From positions 20,782 through 84,781 of the forward strand of contig JAKBLM010000012.1 of NCBI GenBank assembly GCA_021832085.1: 64,000 bases of DNA, in the 5' to 3' direction. Of this stretch, positions 8,329 to 18,477 are shown piece after piece. Position numbers and translations under genes: made by a program. Numbering within the stretch: the stretch's first letter is position 1; each line of letters starts with the position of its first letter. The notes under the pieces were generated by a model that ran no database searches, had not been told where the DNA came from, and saw only the letters and a program-made list of their open reading frames with translations. The stretch comes from Acidobacteriota bacterium (GTDB taxonomy: Bacteria > Acidobacteriota > Terriglobia > Acidiferrales > UBA7541).

Positions 8329-8802
8329 GTGGAGAGTATGCTGACGCCCGAAGAACAGCGTGAAATCGAAGAAGAAACGGCGCATTTCCCCGTCCGGCGC
8401 GCCGCCTGCATCGACGCCCTCCGCGTGGTGCAGAAACACCGGGGTTGGGTCTCCGACGATGCCGTCCGCGACATTGCCGAATTCCTCGGAACCTCGTCCG
8501 ACGACATCGACAGCATCGCCACCTTCTACAACCTGATTTTTCGCAAGCCCGTCGGCCGCCACGTGATCATGATCTGCGACAGCGTGAGCTGCTGGGTGAT
8601 GGGCTACGACAAGATGCGCGACCACCTGAAGGCGCGCCTGGGCGTCGAGGTGGGCCAGACCACATCCGACGGCCGCTTCACGCTGCTGCCGGTTGTCTGC
8701 CTGGGCGCCTGCGACCGCGCGCCGACGATGATCGTCGACGGCCAGTTGCATGCCAATCTCGATCCCCAGAAGATCGACGAGATTCTCGAAAGGTATAAGT
8801 AG
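8329..8802 (+). CDS. nuoE: NADH-quinone oxidoreductase subunit E
   Basis: The 24-kDa thioredoxin-like subunit with 2Fe-2S cluster N1a in the NADH-oxidising module. Ligands fit the C-x4-C...C-x3-C pattern: CDSVSC around residues 82-87 and CLGAC around 124-128. Length 157 agrees with the family. The start is uncertain between GTG at 8329 and ATG at 8338 (MLTPEEQREIEEET); the latter has GGAGAG only 1-2 nt upstream, so the GTG start is retained. It follows nuoCD by 2 nt and precedes nuoF by 7 nt. Confidence 0.95.
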   Translation: MESMLTPEEQREIEEETAHFPVRRAACIDALRVVQKHRGWVSDDAVRDIAEFLGTSSDDIDSIATFYNLIFRKPVGRHVIMICDSVSCWVMGYDKMRDHLKARLGVEVGQTTSDGRFTLLPVVCLGACDRAPTMIVDGQLHANLDPQKIDEILERYK

Positions 8803-8809
8803 CCGACCG

Positions 8810-10090
8810 ATGGAGACCCCGCTCACCGCCAAAATCCGCCCGGATGGGGAAATGATCGATCTCGCCGCCTACGAGCGCGCCGGCGGCTATCAGGCCGCTC
8901 GCAAGGCCATGCAGATGGCGCCGCAGGAAATCATCGAAGAGGTGAAGAAATCGAATCTGCGCGGCCGCGGCGGCGCCGGTTTTCCCACCGGCCAGAAATG
9001 GAGCTTCGTGCCACTCGGCGCCGACGCCCCACGCCCGAAATATCTGGTGGCCAATGGCGACGAGATGGAGCCCGGCACCTTCAAGGACCGGGTGCTGCTC
9101 GAAGGGGATCCGCACGAAGTGATCGAAGGGATGATCATCGCCGCCCGCGCGATCGAGGCCGAGCGCGGCTACATCTTCCTGCGCGGCGAATACACCGATG
9201 CGGGCCAGCGGATCGGGCGCGCCCTGCACGAAGCCAAGGAAAAGGGCTACCTGGGCAAGAATATTTTCGGTTCTGGCACCGATTTCGACCTCCGGCTGCA
9301 CATGAGCGGCGGCCGCTACATGTGCGGCGAGGAGACCGGCCTGCTCAACGCGCTAGAGGGCAAGCGCGCCAATCCCCGCGCCAAGCCGCCGTTCCCGCAG
9401 GTTTCCGGGCTTTTTGGCAAGCCGACGATCGTTCAGAATATTGAGACGCTCTGCAATGTGCCGCACATCATCGAAAAGGGCGCCGAGTGGTTTCAGAAGC
9501 TCAGCCTCACCGGCGACGGCGGCACTAAGCTCTACGGCGCCAGCGGCAAGGTGAAAAAGCCCGGCTGCTGGGAGCTGCCGATGGGCACCCCGCTGCGCGA
9601 GTTGCTCGAAAAGTACGCCGGCGGCATGCAGGACGGCGTCCAGTTCCGCGGCCTGCTGCCCGGCGGCGCTTCCACCGATTTTCTCACCACAGAACACCTC
9701 GACGTGCCGATGGATTTCACCTCGGTTGCCAAGGCGGGCAGCCGGCTGGGCACTGGCACGATGATCATCCTCGACGACAAGACCTGCCCGGTCGGCATGG
9801 TTCACAACCTTGAGCACTTCTTCGCCCAGGAATCCTGCGGCTGGTGCACCCCCTGCTGGAGCGGGTTGCACTGGGCCGAGGAGATCCTCTGGGCCATCGA
9901 AACGGGCCGAGGCACGCCGGCCGATCTGGAGCGCCTGGAGTACATCTGCAAGATGACCGCGCCCGGCAATACCTTCTGCGCCCTGGCACCCGGCGCGGCC
10001 GAGCCGCTGCAGAGCGCGCTGAAATATTTCCGCGAGGATTTCGAGCGGCATATTCGGGAAAAGCGGTGTCCGTGGAGAGACGGGCAATGA
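8810..10090 (+). CDS. nuoF: NADH-quinone oxidoreductase subunit F
   Basis: NADH-binding 51-kDa flavoprotein of complex I, carrying FMN and 4Fe-4S cluster N3. Visible motifs are the NADH-binding loop GRGGAGFPTG (residues 52-61), the FMN region YLVANGDEMEPGTFKDR and GGRYMCGEETGLLNALEG, and cluster ligands SCGWCTPC (Cys343, Cys346, Cys349) with a fourth Cys in NTFCALAPGA. The ATG at 8810 gives 426 residues, the usual length; more upstream in-frame codons overlap nuoE and are not conserved. Its TGA overlaps the nuoG ATG (ATGA), so F and G are translationally coupled. Confidence 0.97.
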   Translation: METPLTAKIRPDGEMIDLAAYERAGGYQAARKAMQMAPQEIIEEVKKSNLRGRGGAGFPTGQKWSFVPLGADAPRPKYLVANGDEMEPGTFKDRVLLEGDPHEVIEGMIIAARAIEAERGYIFLRGEYTDAGQRIGRALHEAKEKGYLGKNIFGSGTDFDLRLHMSGGRYMCGEETGLLNALEGKRANPRAKPPFPQVSGLFGKPTIVQNIETLCNVPHIIEKGAEWFQKLSLTGDGGTKLYGASGKVKKPGCWELPMGTPLRELLEKYAGGMQDGVQFRGLLPGGASTDFLTTEHLDVPMDFTSVAKAGSRLGTGTMIILDDKTCPVGMVHNLEHFFAQESCGWCTPCWSGLHWAEEILWAIETGRGTPADLERLEYICKMTAPGNTFCALAPGAAEPLQSALKYFREDFERHIREKRCPWRDGQ

Positions 10091-12789
10091 GCAAGATTTT
10101 CGTCGACAAAAAAGCCTACGAGGTCAATCCGAAGCAGAATCTGCTCGAGGCCTGTCTCGGGCACGGCCTCGATCTGCCCTATTTCTGCTGGCATCCGGCG
10201 ATGGGCTCGGTGGGCGCCTGCCGCCAGTGCGCGGTCAAGGTTTACCGTGACGAGAATGACACCCGCGGCAGGATCGTGATGGCCTGTATGACCCCGATCA
10301 CCGAGAACATGCTCGTCTCGATTCAGGATCCCGAGGTGAAGGACTTCCGCGCCGGCATCATCGAGGGCCTGATGATGAGCCACCCGCACGATTGCCCGGT
10401 ATGCGACGAGGGCGGCGAGTGCCATCTGCAGGACATGACCGTGATGAGCGGACACAACTACCGCCGCTACGAGTTTCGCAAGCGCACCTTCCGCAATCAG
10501 TACCTCGGCCCGCTGCTCAATCACGAGATGAACCGCTGCATCCAGTGTTACCGCTGCACCCGGTTCTACAACGAATATGCGGGCGGCAAGGATTTCGGCC
10601 CCCAGGTGCTGCGCAACCTGGTCTATTTCGGCCGCGCCGAGGACGGCGTTCTCGAAAACGAGTTTTCCGGCAATCTGGTTGAGGTTTGCCCCACCGGCGT
10701 CTTCACCGACAAGACGCTGAAGCAGCACTACACGCGCAAGTGGGATCTCCAGATGGCGCCCACGGTCTGCGCGCATTGCGCGCTCGGCTGCAATACGACT
10801 GCCGGCGAGCGCTACGGCACGCTGCGACGCATCGTCAATCGCTACAACAGCCAGGTCAACGGCTACTTCCTCTGCGACCGCGGCCGCTTCGGCTACGAGC
10901 ACGTCAATAGCGCCCGTCGCATCCGCTCGGCCCGTGCCCGTCGCGACGGCCAGCTGGCCGATATCCCCAAGGCCGAGGCGCTCGACCGCTTCTCCTCCTT
11001 CGCTGCCGCCGGCAAGATGATCGGCATCGGCTCGCCGCGCAGCTCGCTCGAGGCGAATTTCGCGCTGCGGGCGCTGGTCGGCCCCGAGAATTTCTATGCC
11101 GGCATTTCCGACGCCGCCCACCGGCTGCTCGGAGAAATGCTGGCGATCCTGCGGCAGGGTCCCGCGCCCGCCTCGCTCCTCCAGATCGAGCATGCCGACG
11201 CGGCGCTGGTGCTGGGCGAGGACGTGACCAATGTCGCACCGCGGATGGCGCTTACCTTGCGCCAGACGGTCCGCCAGGTGTGGCTCGACAAGGCCGAGAA
11301 GATGCGGATTCCGCGCTGGCAGGACCATGCCGTGCGCGAGCTGGCCCAGAAGGATCACGGCCCGCTTTTCGTCGCCAGCCCTTACGCCACGCGGCTCGAC
11401 GACGTCGCCACGGAAACCCATCGCGCCGCGCCGGACGATATTGCCCGGCTCGGTTTCGCCGTCGCCCATATCCTTGATTCCGCCTCGCCCGAGGTCCCTG
11501 GCCTGCCCGAGCCGGTACGCGCCCAGGCCGAGCGCATCGCCAAAGCACTGCAGGAAGCGGCGCGGCCGGCAGTGGTGAGCGGCGTGAGCACCGGGAGCGT
11601 CGCGGTGGTTCGTGCCGCGGCCGACGTCGCCCGTGCCCTGGCGAAGGCCGGTAAGCCGGTGGCTTTCGCGCTTGCCATGGAAGAGATGAATAGTCTGGGC
11701 TTGGCGATGATGGAGCCGAAACCGCTCGGCGAGGCGCTCGAAGCCGCCCGCCGCGGCGACGCGCAGACGGTTGTCGTGCTCGAAAACGATCTCTATCGCC
11801 GGGCACCGGCTGAAACGGTCGACGCGCTGATCGGCGCCGCTGCACACGTGGTCGTGCTCGATTCCCTCGAGGGCCGCACGACGGAAAAAGCGGAGTTGCT
11901 GCTCCCCTCCACGCCGTTCGCCGAGGCCGACGGCACCGTGGTTTCAAGCGAAGGACGCGCGCAGCGTTTCTTCCGCGTCTATCCGCCGCCGGGCGATATT
12001 CAGGATGCCTGGCGCTGGCTTGCCGACGTGCTCGGTCTGCTGACCCGGCCCGAGGGGTTGAGCTGGAAGAACCTCGACGATCTGGTCGAAGCGGTGGCAA
12101 GGACTTTCCCCGCGCTCGAGCGCATCCGCGACGCGGCGCCCCGCGCCAGCTTCCGCATCGCCGGTGCCAAGATTCCGCGCCAGCCGCACCGCTATAGCGG
12201 CCGCACGTCGATGCTCGCCAATATTGCCGTCAGCGAGCCCAAGCCGCCCGAGGACCCCGATTCCGCCCTCAGCTTCACCATGGAGGGCGCCCCGGTCGAG
12301 CCGCCTGCCGCGCTGCAGCCGTTCTTCTGGACCGGCGGCTGGAACTCGATTCAGTCGGTCAACAAGTTTCAGGAAGAAATCGCCGGCCCGCTTCGCGGCG
12401 GTGACGCGGGCGTCCGGTTGATCGAGCCGGCCGCCGGCTCGGCGCCCGGTTATCTGAATACGGTTCCGGCGGCCTTTACCCCGCGTTCGGCCGAGTGGCT
12501 GGTCGTGGCGCGTCATCACATTTTCGGCTCGGAAGAGCTGAGCGCGAACGCCCCGGCCATCGCGGAACTTTCGCCGAAGCCTTACGTCGCGCTCGGGGCC
12601 GAAGACGCCGCCTCGCTCGGCGCCGCCGAGGGCGCGGCGGTGGAAGTAAAGCTGGAGGGTGGCTCGGCCCGGCTGCCGCTCCGCATCGAATCCGGTCTGC
12701 CGCGCGGCGTGGCCGCGCTCCCGGCCGGCTTGGGCCCGCTTGATGGAATCACACTTCCCATCTGGGGACGGATCGAATTGACACGATGA
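10087..12789 (+). CDS. nuoG: NADH-quinone oxidoreductase subunit G
   Basis: The largest peripheral subunit (900 residues), an iron-sulfur protein that carries electrons from NuoF towards NuoI. The N-terminal 2Fe-2S ferredoxin domain has Cys34, Cys45, Cys48 and Cys67. A His/Cys-ligated cluster follows ([15 protein letters not shown], about 98-112), then RCIQCYRC with VEVCPTGVF. An additional CAHCALGC motif near residue 235 corresponds to the extra N7-type cluster found in some bacterial NuoG. The C-terminal 600 residues are a molybdopterin-oxidoreductase-like domain, poorly conserved here as in other NuoG. Start and stop overlap neighbours by 4 nt each. Confidence 0.96.
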   Translation: MSKIFVDKKAYEVNPKQNLLEACLGHGLDLPYFCWHPAMGSVGACRQCAVKVYRDENDTRGRIVMACMTPITENMLVSIQDPEVKDFRAGIIEGLMMSHPHDCPVCDEGGECHLQDMTVMSGHNYRRYEFRKRTFRNQYLGPLLNHEMNRCIQCYRCTRFYNEYAGGKDFGPQVLRNLVYFGRAEDGVLENEFSGNLVEVCPTGVFTDKTLKQHYTRKWDLQMAPTVCAHCALGCNTTAGERYGTLRRIVNRYNSQVNGYFLCDRGRFGYEHVNSARRIRSARARRDGQLADIPKAEALDRFSSFAAAGKMIGIGSPRSSLEANFALRALVGPENFYAGISDAAHRLLGEMLAILRQGPAPASLLQIEHADAALVLGEDVTNVAPRMALTLRQTVRQVWLDKAEKMRIPRWQDHAVRELAQKDHGPLFVASPYATRLDDVATETHRAAPDDIARLGFAVAHILDSASPEVPGLPEPVRAQAERIAKALQEAARPAVVSGVSTGSVAVVRAAADVARALAKAGKPVAFALAMEEMNSLGLAMMEPKPLGEALEAARRGDAQTVVVLENDLYRRAPAETVDALIGAAAHVVVLDSLEGRTTEKAELLLPSTPFAEADGTVVSSEGRAQRFFRVYPPPGDIQDAWRWLADVLGLLTRPEGLSWKNLDDLVEAVARTFPALERIRDAAPRASFRIAGAKIPRQPHRYSGRTSMLANIAVSEPKPPEDPDSALSFTMEGAPVEPPAALQPFFWTGGWNSIQSVNKFQEEIAGPLRGGDAGVRLIEPAAGSAPGYLNTVPAAFTPRSAEWLVVARHHIFGSEELSANAPAIAELSPKPYVALGAEDAASLGAAEGAAVEVKLEGGSARLPLRIESGLPRGVAALPAGLGPLDGITLPIWGRIELTR

Positions 12790-13742
12790 ACCCGGTGCTG
12801 CTGAAGATCATCGTCCTGGTCGGTATCCTGCTCGTCGTCTTGGGGCTCGCTTCCGGGCTGATCTGGCTCGAACGGCGCCTGCTGGCCCTCTGGCAGGATC
12901 GCTACGGCCCCAACCGCGTGGGCCCGTTTGGCCTGTTGCAGGTGATGGCGGACATGATCAAGATCTTCTTCAAGGAAGACTGGATCCCGCCGTTTGCCGA
13001 CAAATGGGTTTTTGTTTTTGCGCCGTCGATCGTCATGATCACGGTGCTGCTCACCTTTGCGATCATCCCGTTCACTTCGGTGATTCAGATAACCGACATG
13101 AACGTTGGCATCCTGTTTTTCCTCGGGATGAGCTCGCTTGGCGTTTACAGCGTCGTGCTCGGCGGTTGGGCTTCCAACAACAAGTACTCGCTGCTCGGCG
13201 GCATGCGCGCCGCCTCGCAGATGCTCAGCTATGAAGTGTTCATGGGCCTGTCGCTGATGGGCACGGTGATGCTGGCCGGCTCCTTCAGCCTGCGCGCGAT
13301 CGTCGAGGCGCAGCAGCACATGTGGTTCGTCATCCCGCAGTTTCTCGGCTTCGTGCTGTTCTTCATCGCCGGCGTCGCCGAAACGCGCCGGCTGCCCTTC
13401 GACCTGCCGGAAGCCGAGAGCGAGCTGGTGGCCGGGTTCCACTCGGAATATTCGGGCATGAAATTCGGGATGTTTTTCGTCGGCGAATATCTCGGCGTGA
13501 TCCTGATCTCGGCGCTGATCTCGGTGCTGTTCTTCGGCGGCTGGCTGGGGCCGGTGCTGCCGCCGGTCGTCTGGATCATCCTGAAGACGCTGTTCTTCAT
13601 CTGTTTCTTTATTTTGCTGCGGGCGGCGCTGCCGCGGCCGCGGTTCGACCAGTTGATGTCCTGGGGCTGGAAATGGATGTTGCCCCTGACGCTGGCGAAC
13701 TTGGCGGTGACCGGCGCGGTCGTTGTGGCGATGCGAAGGTAA
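12786..13742 (+). CDS. nuoH: NADH-quinone oxidoreductase subunit H
   Basis: Membrane subunit linking the peripheral arm to the proton-pumping antiporter subunits and forming part of the quinone channel. The 318-residue product has about eight helices and the signature stretches [20 protein letters not shown] near residue 25, [12 protein letters not shown] and the loop [20 protein letters not shown] near 200, which contains the conserved acidic residues of the E-channel. The ATG overlaps the nuoG stop. It is 6 nt before nuoI. Confidence 0.97.
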   Translation: MNPVLLKIIVLVGILLVVLGLASGLIWLERRLLALWQDRYGPNRVGPFGLLQVMADMIKIFFKEDWIPPFADKWVFVFAPSIVMITVLLTFAIIPFTSVIQITDMNVGILFFLGMSSLGVYSVVLGGWASNNKYSLLGGMRAASQMLSYEVFMGLSLMGTVMLAGSFSLRAIVEAQQHMWFVIPQFLGFVLFFIAGVAETRRLPFDLPEAESELVAGFHSEYSGMKFGMFFVGEYLGVILISALISVLFFGGWLGPVLPPVVWIILKTLFFICFFILLRAALPRPRFDQLMSWGWKWMLPLTLANLAVTGAVVVAMRR

Positions 13743-13748
13743 CGAGCA

Positions 13749-14264
13749 ATGTGGAGCGTTTTGAGATCACTGTGGCTGGTGCTGATGCATATGTTCAAGC
13801 CACGGTTCACTGTGCAGTATCCGGATGAGAAGCCGTACCTCGCCCCGCGCTATCGCGGCCGGATCATCCTGTCCCGCGATCCCGATGGCGAGGAACGTTG
13901 CGTCGCATGCCATCTCTGCGCCATCGCCTGCCCGGTCGATTGCATCTCCCTGCAAGCCACCGAGGACGAGCACGGCCGTCGCTATCCCGAGTGGTTCCGG
14001 ATCAATTTCTCCCGCTGCATCTTCTGTGGCTTGTGCGAAGAGGCCTGCCCCACCTATGCCATCCAGCTCACTCCGGATATCGAGATGGGCGAGTACAACC
14101 GCCAGAACCTCGTCTATGAGAAGGAAAATCTGCTGATCAGCGGGACCGGCAAGTATCCCGGCTACAACTTCTGGCGTGTTGCTGGCGTGAAAATCAAGGA
14201 CAAGGACAAGGGCGAGGCCGAGCGCGAAGCCCCGCCGGCCGACCTGCACACTTTGATGCCCTGA
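13749..14264 (+). CDS. nuoI: NADH-quinone oxidoreductase subunit I
   Basis: 8Fe ferredoxin-type subunit with clusters N6a and N6b between NuoG and NuoB. The two motifs are complete: Cys51, 54, 57 and 61 in [15 protein letters not shown], and Cys90, 93, 96 and 100 in [12 protein letters not shown]. The first 20 residues form the amphipathic helix that rests on the membrane. Length 171 residues; the C-terminal 25 residues are charged and variable ([16 protein letters not shown]). It follows nuoH by 6 nt. Confidence 0.97.
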   Translation: MWSVLRSLWLVLMHMFKPRFTVQYPDEKPYLAPRYRGRIILSRDPDGEERCVACHLCAIACPVDCISLQATEDEHGRRYPEWFRINFSRCIFCGLCEEACPTYAIQLTPDIEMGEYNRQNLVYEKENLLISGTGKYPGYNFWRVAGVKIKDKDKGEAEREAPPADLHTLMP

Positions 14265-14269
14265 GGCGA

Positions 14270-14860
14270 ATGATGGACGTGCTCTTCTACATCTCGGCGA
14301 TCGTGGCGATTCTCGCGACCGTGTTCATGCTCACCCGGCTCAACCCGGTTCATGCGCTGCTCTACCTCACCGTTTCCCTGCTCGCCGTGTCGGTCGTCTT
14401 CTACACGCTCGGCGCCCCCTTCATGGCCGCGCTCGAGATCGTCATCTACGCCGGGGCGATCATGGTGTTGTTCGTCTTCGTCGTCATGCTGCTCAATCTG
14501 GGCCGCCATACGATCGACACCGAGCGGACCTGGGTGACGCCGGGCATGTTCACCGGCCCGGCGATCTTGGCGGCGATTCTGGTTGGCGAGGTTTCCTATC
14601 TTTTGGCGCGCTCGGGGCCGCGTACGCCGGCGGCCGCCGTGGTCGGCCCTCATCAGGTGGCCATGTCGCTCTACGGCCCCTACCTGCTCGGGGTCGAGCT
14701 TGCTTCGTTTTTGCTCTTGGGTGCTCTGGTGGGCGCCTATCATGTGGGCTCGCGCCGAGCCCGAGGGAGGACCGGTGTCAACGGTTCCGATCGAGTACGG
14801 ATTGCTACTGGCGGGGATCTTGTTCGCACTGGGGCTGATCGGCCTTCTGGTGCGGCGTAA
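14270..14860 (+). CDS. nuoJ: NADH-quinone oxidoreductase subunit J
   Basis: Hydrophobic membrane subunit of complex I. It has five helices, including the conserved [20 protein letters not shown] (residues about 57-76), whose pi-bulge is important for coupling. The helical part ends near residue 160 (LVGAYHVG). The frame then runs on for about 35 polar residues ([17 protein letters not shown] and on) and overlaps nuoK by 86 nt, which is unusual. Either the overlap is real or a small indel removed the natural stop. ATG codons at 14270 and 14273 are both possible. Confidence 0.93.
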   Translation: MMDVLFYISAIVAILATVFMLTRLNPVHALLYLTVSLLAVSVVFYTLGAPFMAALEIVIYAGAIMVLFVFVVMLLNLGRHTIDTERTWVTPGMFTGPAILAAILVGEVSYLLARSGPRTPAAAVVGPHQVAMSLYGPYLLGVELASFLLLGALVGAYHVGSRRARGRTGVNGSDRVRIATGGDLVRTGADRPSGAA

Positions 14861-15083
14861 CCTGCTCTTTATCTTGATGTCGATCGAAGTGATGCTGAAT
14901 GCTTCGGGCCTGGCCTTTGTCTCCGCCGGTGCGCGGTGGGGCCAGGCAGACGGCCAAGTGATGTTCCTGTTCATTCTGACGGTCGCGGCGGCTGAAGTAG
15001 CGGTCGGTCTGGCGTTGCTCTTGCGACTCCATCACCGCCAGCAGTCGCTTGACGCCGATGCTGCAAGTGAGATGAGAGGCTGA
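14775..15083 (+). CDS. nuoK: NADH-quinone oxidoreductase subunit K
   Basis: Small membrane subunit of complex I, homologous to MrpC. The 102-residue product has three helices and the family signatures [40 protein letters not shown] (with the key Glu) and [18 protein letters not shown] (second key Glu). The GTG at 14775 is preferred because GAGGGAGGACC sits 5 nt upstream and gives the normal length; an ATG at 14742 is possible. The gene begins inside nuoJ, and its stop shares one base with the nuoL ATG. Confidence 0.94.
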   Translation: MSTVPIEYGLLLAGILFALGLIGLLVRRNLLFILMSIEVMLNASGLAFVSAGARWGQADGQVMFLFILTVAAAEVAVGLALLLRLHHRQQSLDADAASEMRG

Positions 15084-16975
15084 TGTTCCACCTGCTCTGG
15101 CTGGTTCCGGCAATTCCGTTCGCCAGCGCGGCCTTACTGCTGATTTTTGGCCCGCGGATGTCGCATCGCATGGCGGGCTTTCTCGGCTGCGCTTCCATTG
15201 GCCTTTCGGCCCTGATTTCCATCCTGATCACCTGGCGGTTTATTGCGCTGCCACCGCCCGGCGGTAACTACACCCAGTATCTGTGGACCTGGATGAACGT
15301 GGCCGGCTTCCACCCGGATATTGCGCTCTACCTCGACACGCTCTCGCTGATCATGGTGCTGGTAGTCACCTTCGTCAGCTTCTTTATTCATGTTTACTCG
15401 GTCGAGTACATGCACGGCGACGAAGGCTTCAGCCGGTTTTTCGGCTACATGAACCTCTTCGTCGCGTCGATGGTCGTGCTGCTGCTGGGCAACAACCTGC
15501 TGCTGCTCTACCTCGGATGGGAGGGCGTCGGGCTCTGCAGCTACTTGTTGATTGGTTTCTGGTATACGGAACCCAAAAACAGCCTCGCCGCGCGGAAGGC
15601 CTTCATCGTCACCCGCGTCGGCGACACGGCGATGGCCCTGGGCCTGTTCCTGCTCTTCGACAAGCTGGGCACGCTGACCATCCAGCCGATGATGCATGCC
15701 GCCCAGCTTCAGTGGCCCCACGGTTCGGTCTACGCCACCGCCGCCGGCCTGCTGCTGCTCGGCGGCGCCTGCGGCAAATCCGCCCAGTTGCCGTTGCAAA
15801 CCTGGCTGCCCGACGCGATGGCCGGCCCCACGCCGACCAGCGCCCTGATCCACGCGGCCACGATGGTTACCGCCGGCGTCTATTTGATCGCCCGCACGCA
15901 CGTGATCTTCCAGCTTGCGCCCACCGCGCAGCTTGCCGTTGCCGTCGTCGGCGCCGTCACGCTGGTGGCCGCCGGTTTCGCCGCGGTCACCCAGGACGAT
16001 ATCAAGCGCATCCTCGCCTACAGCACCGTCAGCCAGATTGGCTACATGTTCCTCGGCCTGGGCGTTGGCGCCTGGACCGCGGCGATCTTCCACTTCATGA
16101 CCCACGCGTTCTTCAAGGCCCTGCTCTTTCTTGCTTCCGGCATGGTGATCACCTCGATGCACCACGAGCAGAACATCTTCAAGATGGGCGGCCTGCGAAA
16201 GAAGCTGCCGCTCACCTATTGGGCGTTCGTCATCGGCGGCTGCTCGCTCGCCGGCCTGCCGCTCGTTACCGCCGGTTTCTACAGCAAGGGCTTGATCCTG
16301 TGGGGAGCGCTCAGTTCGCCGGTCGGCAGCACCTGGCTGTGGATCTTCGGCGTGGTCGGTGTGTTCATGACCTCGCTCTACATCTTCCGGTTGATCTTCA
16401 TCACCTTCCATGGCGAGTGCCAGAAAGAGCCCAGCCACCGGCCCGGCTGGTTGATGGGCGTGCCGGTGATCGTGCTCTCGACGCTCGCGATCGTTGGCGG
16501 TTTCGTCGAGTTGCCTTCCTATCTGGGCAATCATCCGTGGTTCACCAATTTCCTGCAGTCGTCGCTGCCCGCCACGATCGAAGCCCACCATCCGCTTATG
16601 AGCGAGTTGGGAGCTGAGGGATGGGCGGTGCTCGCCTTCTTCCTGGGACTCGGTGGCGCGTGGTATCTCTTCCTTCGCCATCGAGAAGTGCCGGAAGCAC
16701 TCGCGGCCAAGGGCCTGGGCCGTGCGCTGCACCGGTGGTGGTATACCGATTGGGGCATGGACTGGCTCTACGACCGCCTGTTCGTTCGTCCGGTGGGCTG
16801 GTTCAGCCGCACCAACAAAACTGATGCCGTCGACCTGATTTACACGGGCACCGCCGCACTCACCCGTGCCGGCTGGGCTTCGCTCAGACTGACGGAGACA
16901 GGCCGCGTTCGCTGGTACGCGACCGCCCTCGTGCTCGGTACCGTGATCTTCGTGCTCATTGTGGCGCTGCTATGA
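15083..16975 (+). CDS. nuoL: NADH-quinone oxidoreductase subunit L
   Basis: Distal antiporter-like, proton-pumping subunit of complex I (630 residues, about 16 helices). Seen: HVYSVEYMHGDEGFSRFFGY, LGWEGVGLCSYLLIGFWY, the broken-helix region LPDAMAGPTPTSALIHAATM and HAFFKALLFLASG with the conserved Lys. The C-terminal part (residues about 540-590) is the long amphipathic lateral helix region ending in a final transmembrane helix. It overlaps nuoK by 1 nt and nuoM by 4 nt. Confidence 0.97.
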   Translation: MFHLLWLVPAIPFASAALLLIFGPRMSHRMAGFLGCASIGLSALISILITWRFIALPPPGGNYTQYLWTWMNVAGFHPDIALYLDTLSLIMVLVVTFVSFFIHVYSVEYMHGDEGFSRFFGYMNLFVASMVVLLLGNNLLLLYLGWEGVGLCSYLLIGFWYTEPKNSLAARKAFIVTRVGDTAMALGLFLLFDKLGTLTIQPMMHAAQLQWPHGSVYATAAGLLLLGGACGKSAQLPLQTWLPDAMAGPTPTSALIHAATMVTAGVYLIARTHVIFQLAPTAQLAVAVVGAVTLVAAGFAAVTQDDIKRILAYSTVSQIGYMFLGLGVGAWTAAIFHFMTHAFFKALLFLASGMVITSMHHEQNIFKMGGLRKKLPLTYWAFVIGGCSLAGLPLVTAGFYSKGLILWGALSSPVGSTWLWIFGVVGVFMTSLYIFRLIFITFHGECQKEPSHRPGWLMGVPVIVLSTLAIVGGFVELPSYLGNHPWFTNFLQSSLPATIEAHHPLMSELGAEGWAVLAFFLGLGGAWYLFLRHREVPEALAAKGLGRALHRWWYTDWGMDWLYDRLFVRPVGWFSRTNKTDAVDLIYTGTAALTRAGWASLRLTETGRVRWYATALVLGTVIFVLIVALL

Positions 16976-18474
16976 TCCTTGTCTGGTTGATCGCTATTCC
17001 GCTTGTGGCCGGCGTCATCGCCGGTTTTGTGGCCCGCCGGAGCCAACTCGCCTCCCGCCTGATTTCGCTGTTGGCGATGGTGGTGGGTTTCGTGATCTCT
17101 GTCTGGCTGTGGGCTGCCAACTATTCCCATATCTCGTTGCTCACCCAGCGCCAGTGGTTGGCCGAATTCAATGTGCCGTGGATCAGCAGTTTCGGCATCC
17201 GCTTCCACCTGGCGATGGACGGCATGAGCCTGCTGCTGGTCACGCTCACCTTCCTGCTCGGCATCGCCAGCGTGATGATCTCCTGGCGGGAGATCCACGA
17301 TGGCGTCGGCTTCTTCCACTTCAATCTGCTCTGGGTGATCGCCGGCATCGTCGCCGTCTTCCTGGCGATGGATCTGTTCCTGTTCTATTTCTCCTGGGAA
17401 CTGATGCTGATCCCGATGTACTTCCTGATCGCCATCTGGGGTCACGAGAGACGGGTCTATGCGGCGGTGAAATTCTTCCTGTTCACCCAGCTGAGCGGCC
17501 TGCTGATGCTGGTGGCGATCCTGACGCTCTATTTCGCCCACCACGCGGCAACCGGCGTTTACACCTTCGAGTACTCGCAGCTGATCGGCACGCCGCTGGC
17601 GCCGCACACCGCCATGCTCGTCATGCTCGGCTTTTTCGCCGCCTTCGCCGTCAAGCTGCCGATGTTCCCCTTCCACACCTGGCTGCCCGACGCGCACACC
17701 GAGGCGCCGACGGCCGGCAGCGTTGTGCTGGCCGGCTTGCTGCTGAAGACCGGCGCGTATGGCTTGCTGCGGTTTGTGCTCCCGCTGTTTCCCCGCGCCG
17801 CCCACGAATTCGCGCCGATCGCCATCGCGTTGGCGATTGCCGGCATCCTCTATGGCGCCCTGCTCGCCTACGGCCAGACCGACCTCAAGCGCCTGGTCGC
17901 CTACACCAGCGTCAGCCATCTGGGTTTCGTCCTGCTCGGCATCTTTATCGGCACGCCGCTGGCGATTGCGGGTGCTTTTATCACGATCATCGCCCATGGG
18001 ATCAGCACCGGCACCATGTTCATGCTCGTCGGCATGGTGCAGGAGCGCACCCACACCCGCGAGATGGACCGTTTAGGCGGCCTGTGGCAGACCGCTCCGC
18101 GGTTGAGCGGCTCGGGGGTGTTTTTCGTGCTGGCTTCGATCGGGCTGCCTGGACTCGGCGACTTCGTCGGCGAATTCCTGGTGCTGCTCGGCACCTACCG
18201 CGTCAGTCCGATGGTCGCCGCCTTTGCCACGGTCGGCGTGCTCTGCTCCACCTTCTATGGCCTGAAATTCGTCGCGCGCGCCTTCCACGGACCCAACACC
18301 AACAAGTGGAAGCTGCCGGACCTCTCGGGCCGCGAGATTGCGCTCGTCGGCGCGATGATGGTGGTGCTGCTCTGGCTCGGTCTTTATCCCCAACCGGTCC
18401 TGAACACGTTCAAACCGACCGCGCAACGGTTGGAGCAGGTCGTCCACGGCCCGGGAATGGGCTACCGGAGGTAA
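16972..18474 (+). CDS. nuoM: NADH-quinone oxidoreductase subunit M
   Basis: Antiporter-like proton-pumping subunit of complex I (500 residues, about 14 helices). Family features are FYFSWELMLIPMYFLIAIWG with the conserved Glu, AFAVKLPMFPFHTWLPDAHT, EAPTAGSVVLAGLLLKTGAY and LVAYTSVSHLGFVLLG. The ATG overlaps the nuoL stop (ATGA) and only 3 nt separate its stop from nuoN. Nothing unusual is seen. Confidence 0.97.
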   Translation: MILVWLIAIPLVAGVIAGFVARRSQLASRLISLLAMVVGFVISVWLWAANYSHISLLTQRQWLAEFNVPWISSFGIRFHLAMDGMSLLLVTLTFLLGIASVMISWREIHDGVGFFHFNLLWVIAGIVAVFLAMDLFLFYFSWELMLIPMYFLIAIWGHERRVYAAVKFFLFTQLSGLLMLVAILTLYFAHHAATGVYTFEYSQLIGTPLAPHTAMLVMLGFFAAFAVKLPMFPFHTWLPDAHTEAPTAGSVVLAGLLLKTGAYGLLRFVLPLFPRAAHEFAPIAIALAIAGILYGALLAYGQTDLKRLVAYTSVSHLGFVLLGIFIGTPLAIAGAFITIIAHGISTGTMFMLVGMVQERTHTREMDRLGGLWQTAPRLSGSGVFFVLASIGLPGLGDFVGEFLVLLGTYRVSPMVAAFATVGVLCSTFYGLKFVARAFHGPNTNKWKLPDLSGREIALVGAMMVVLLWLGLYPQPVLNTFKPTAQRLEQVVHGPGMGYRR

Positions 18475-18477
18475 CGG

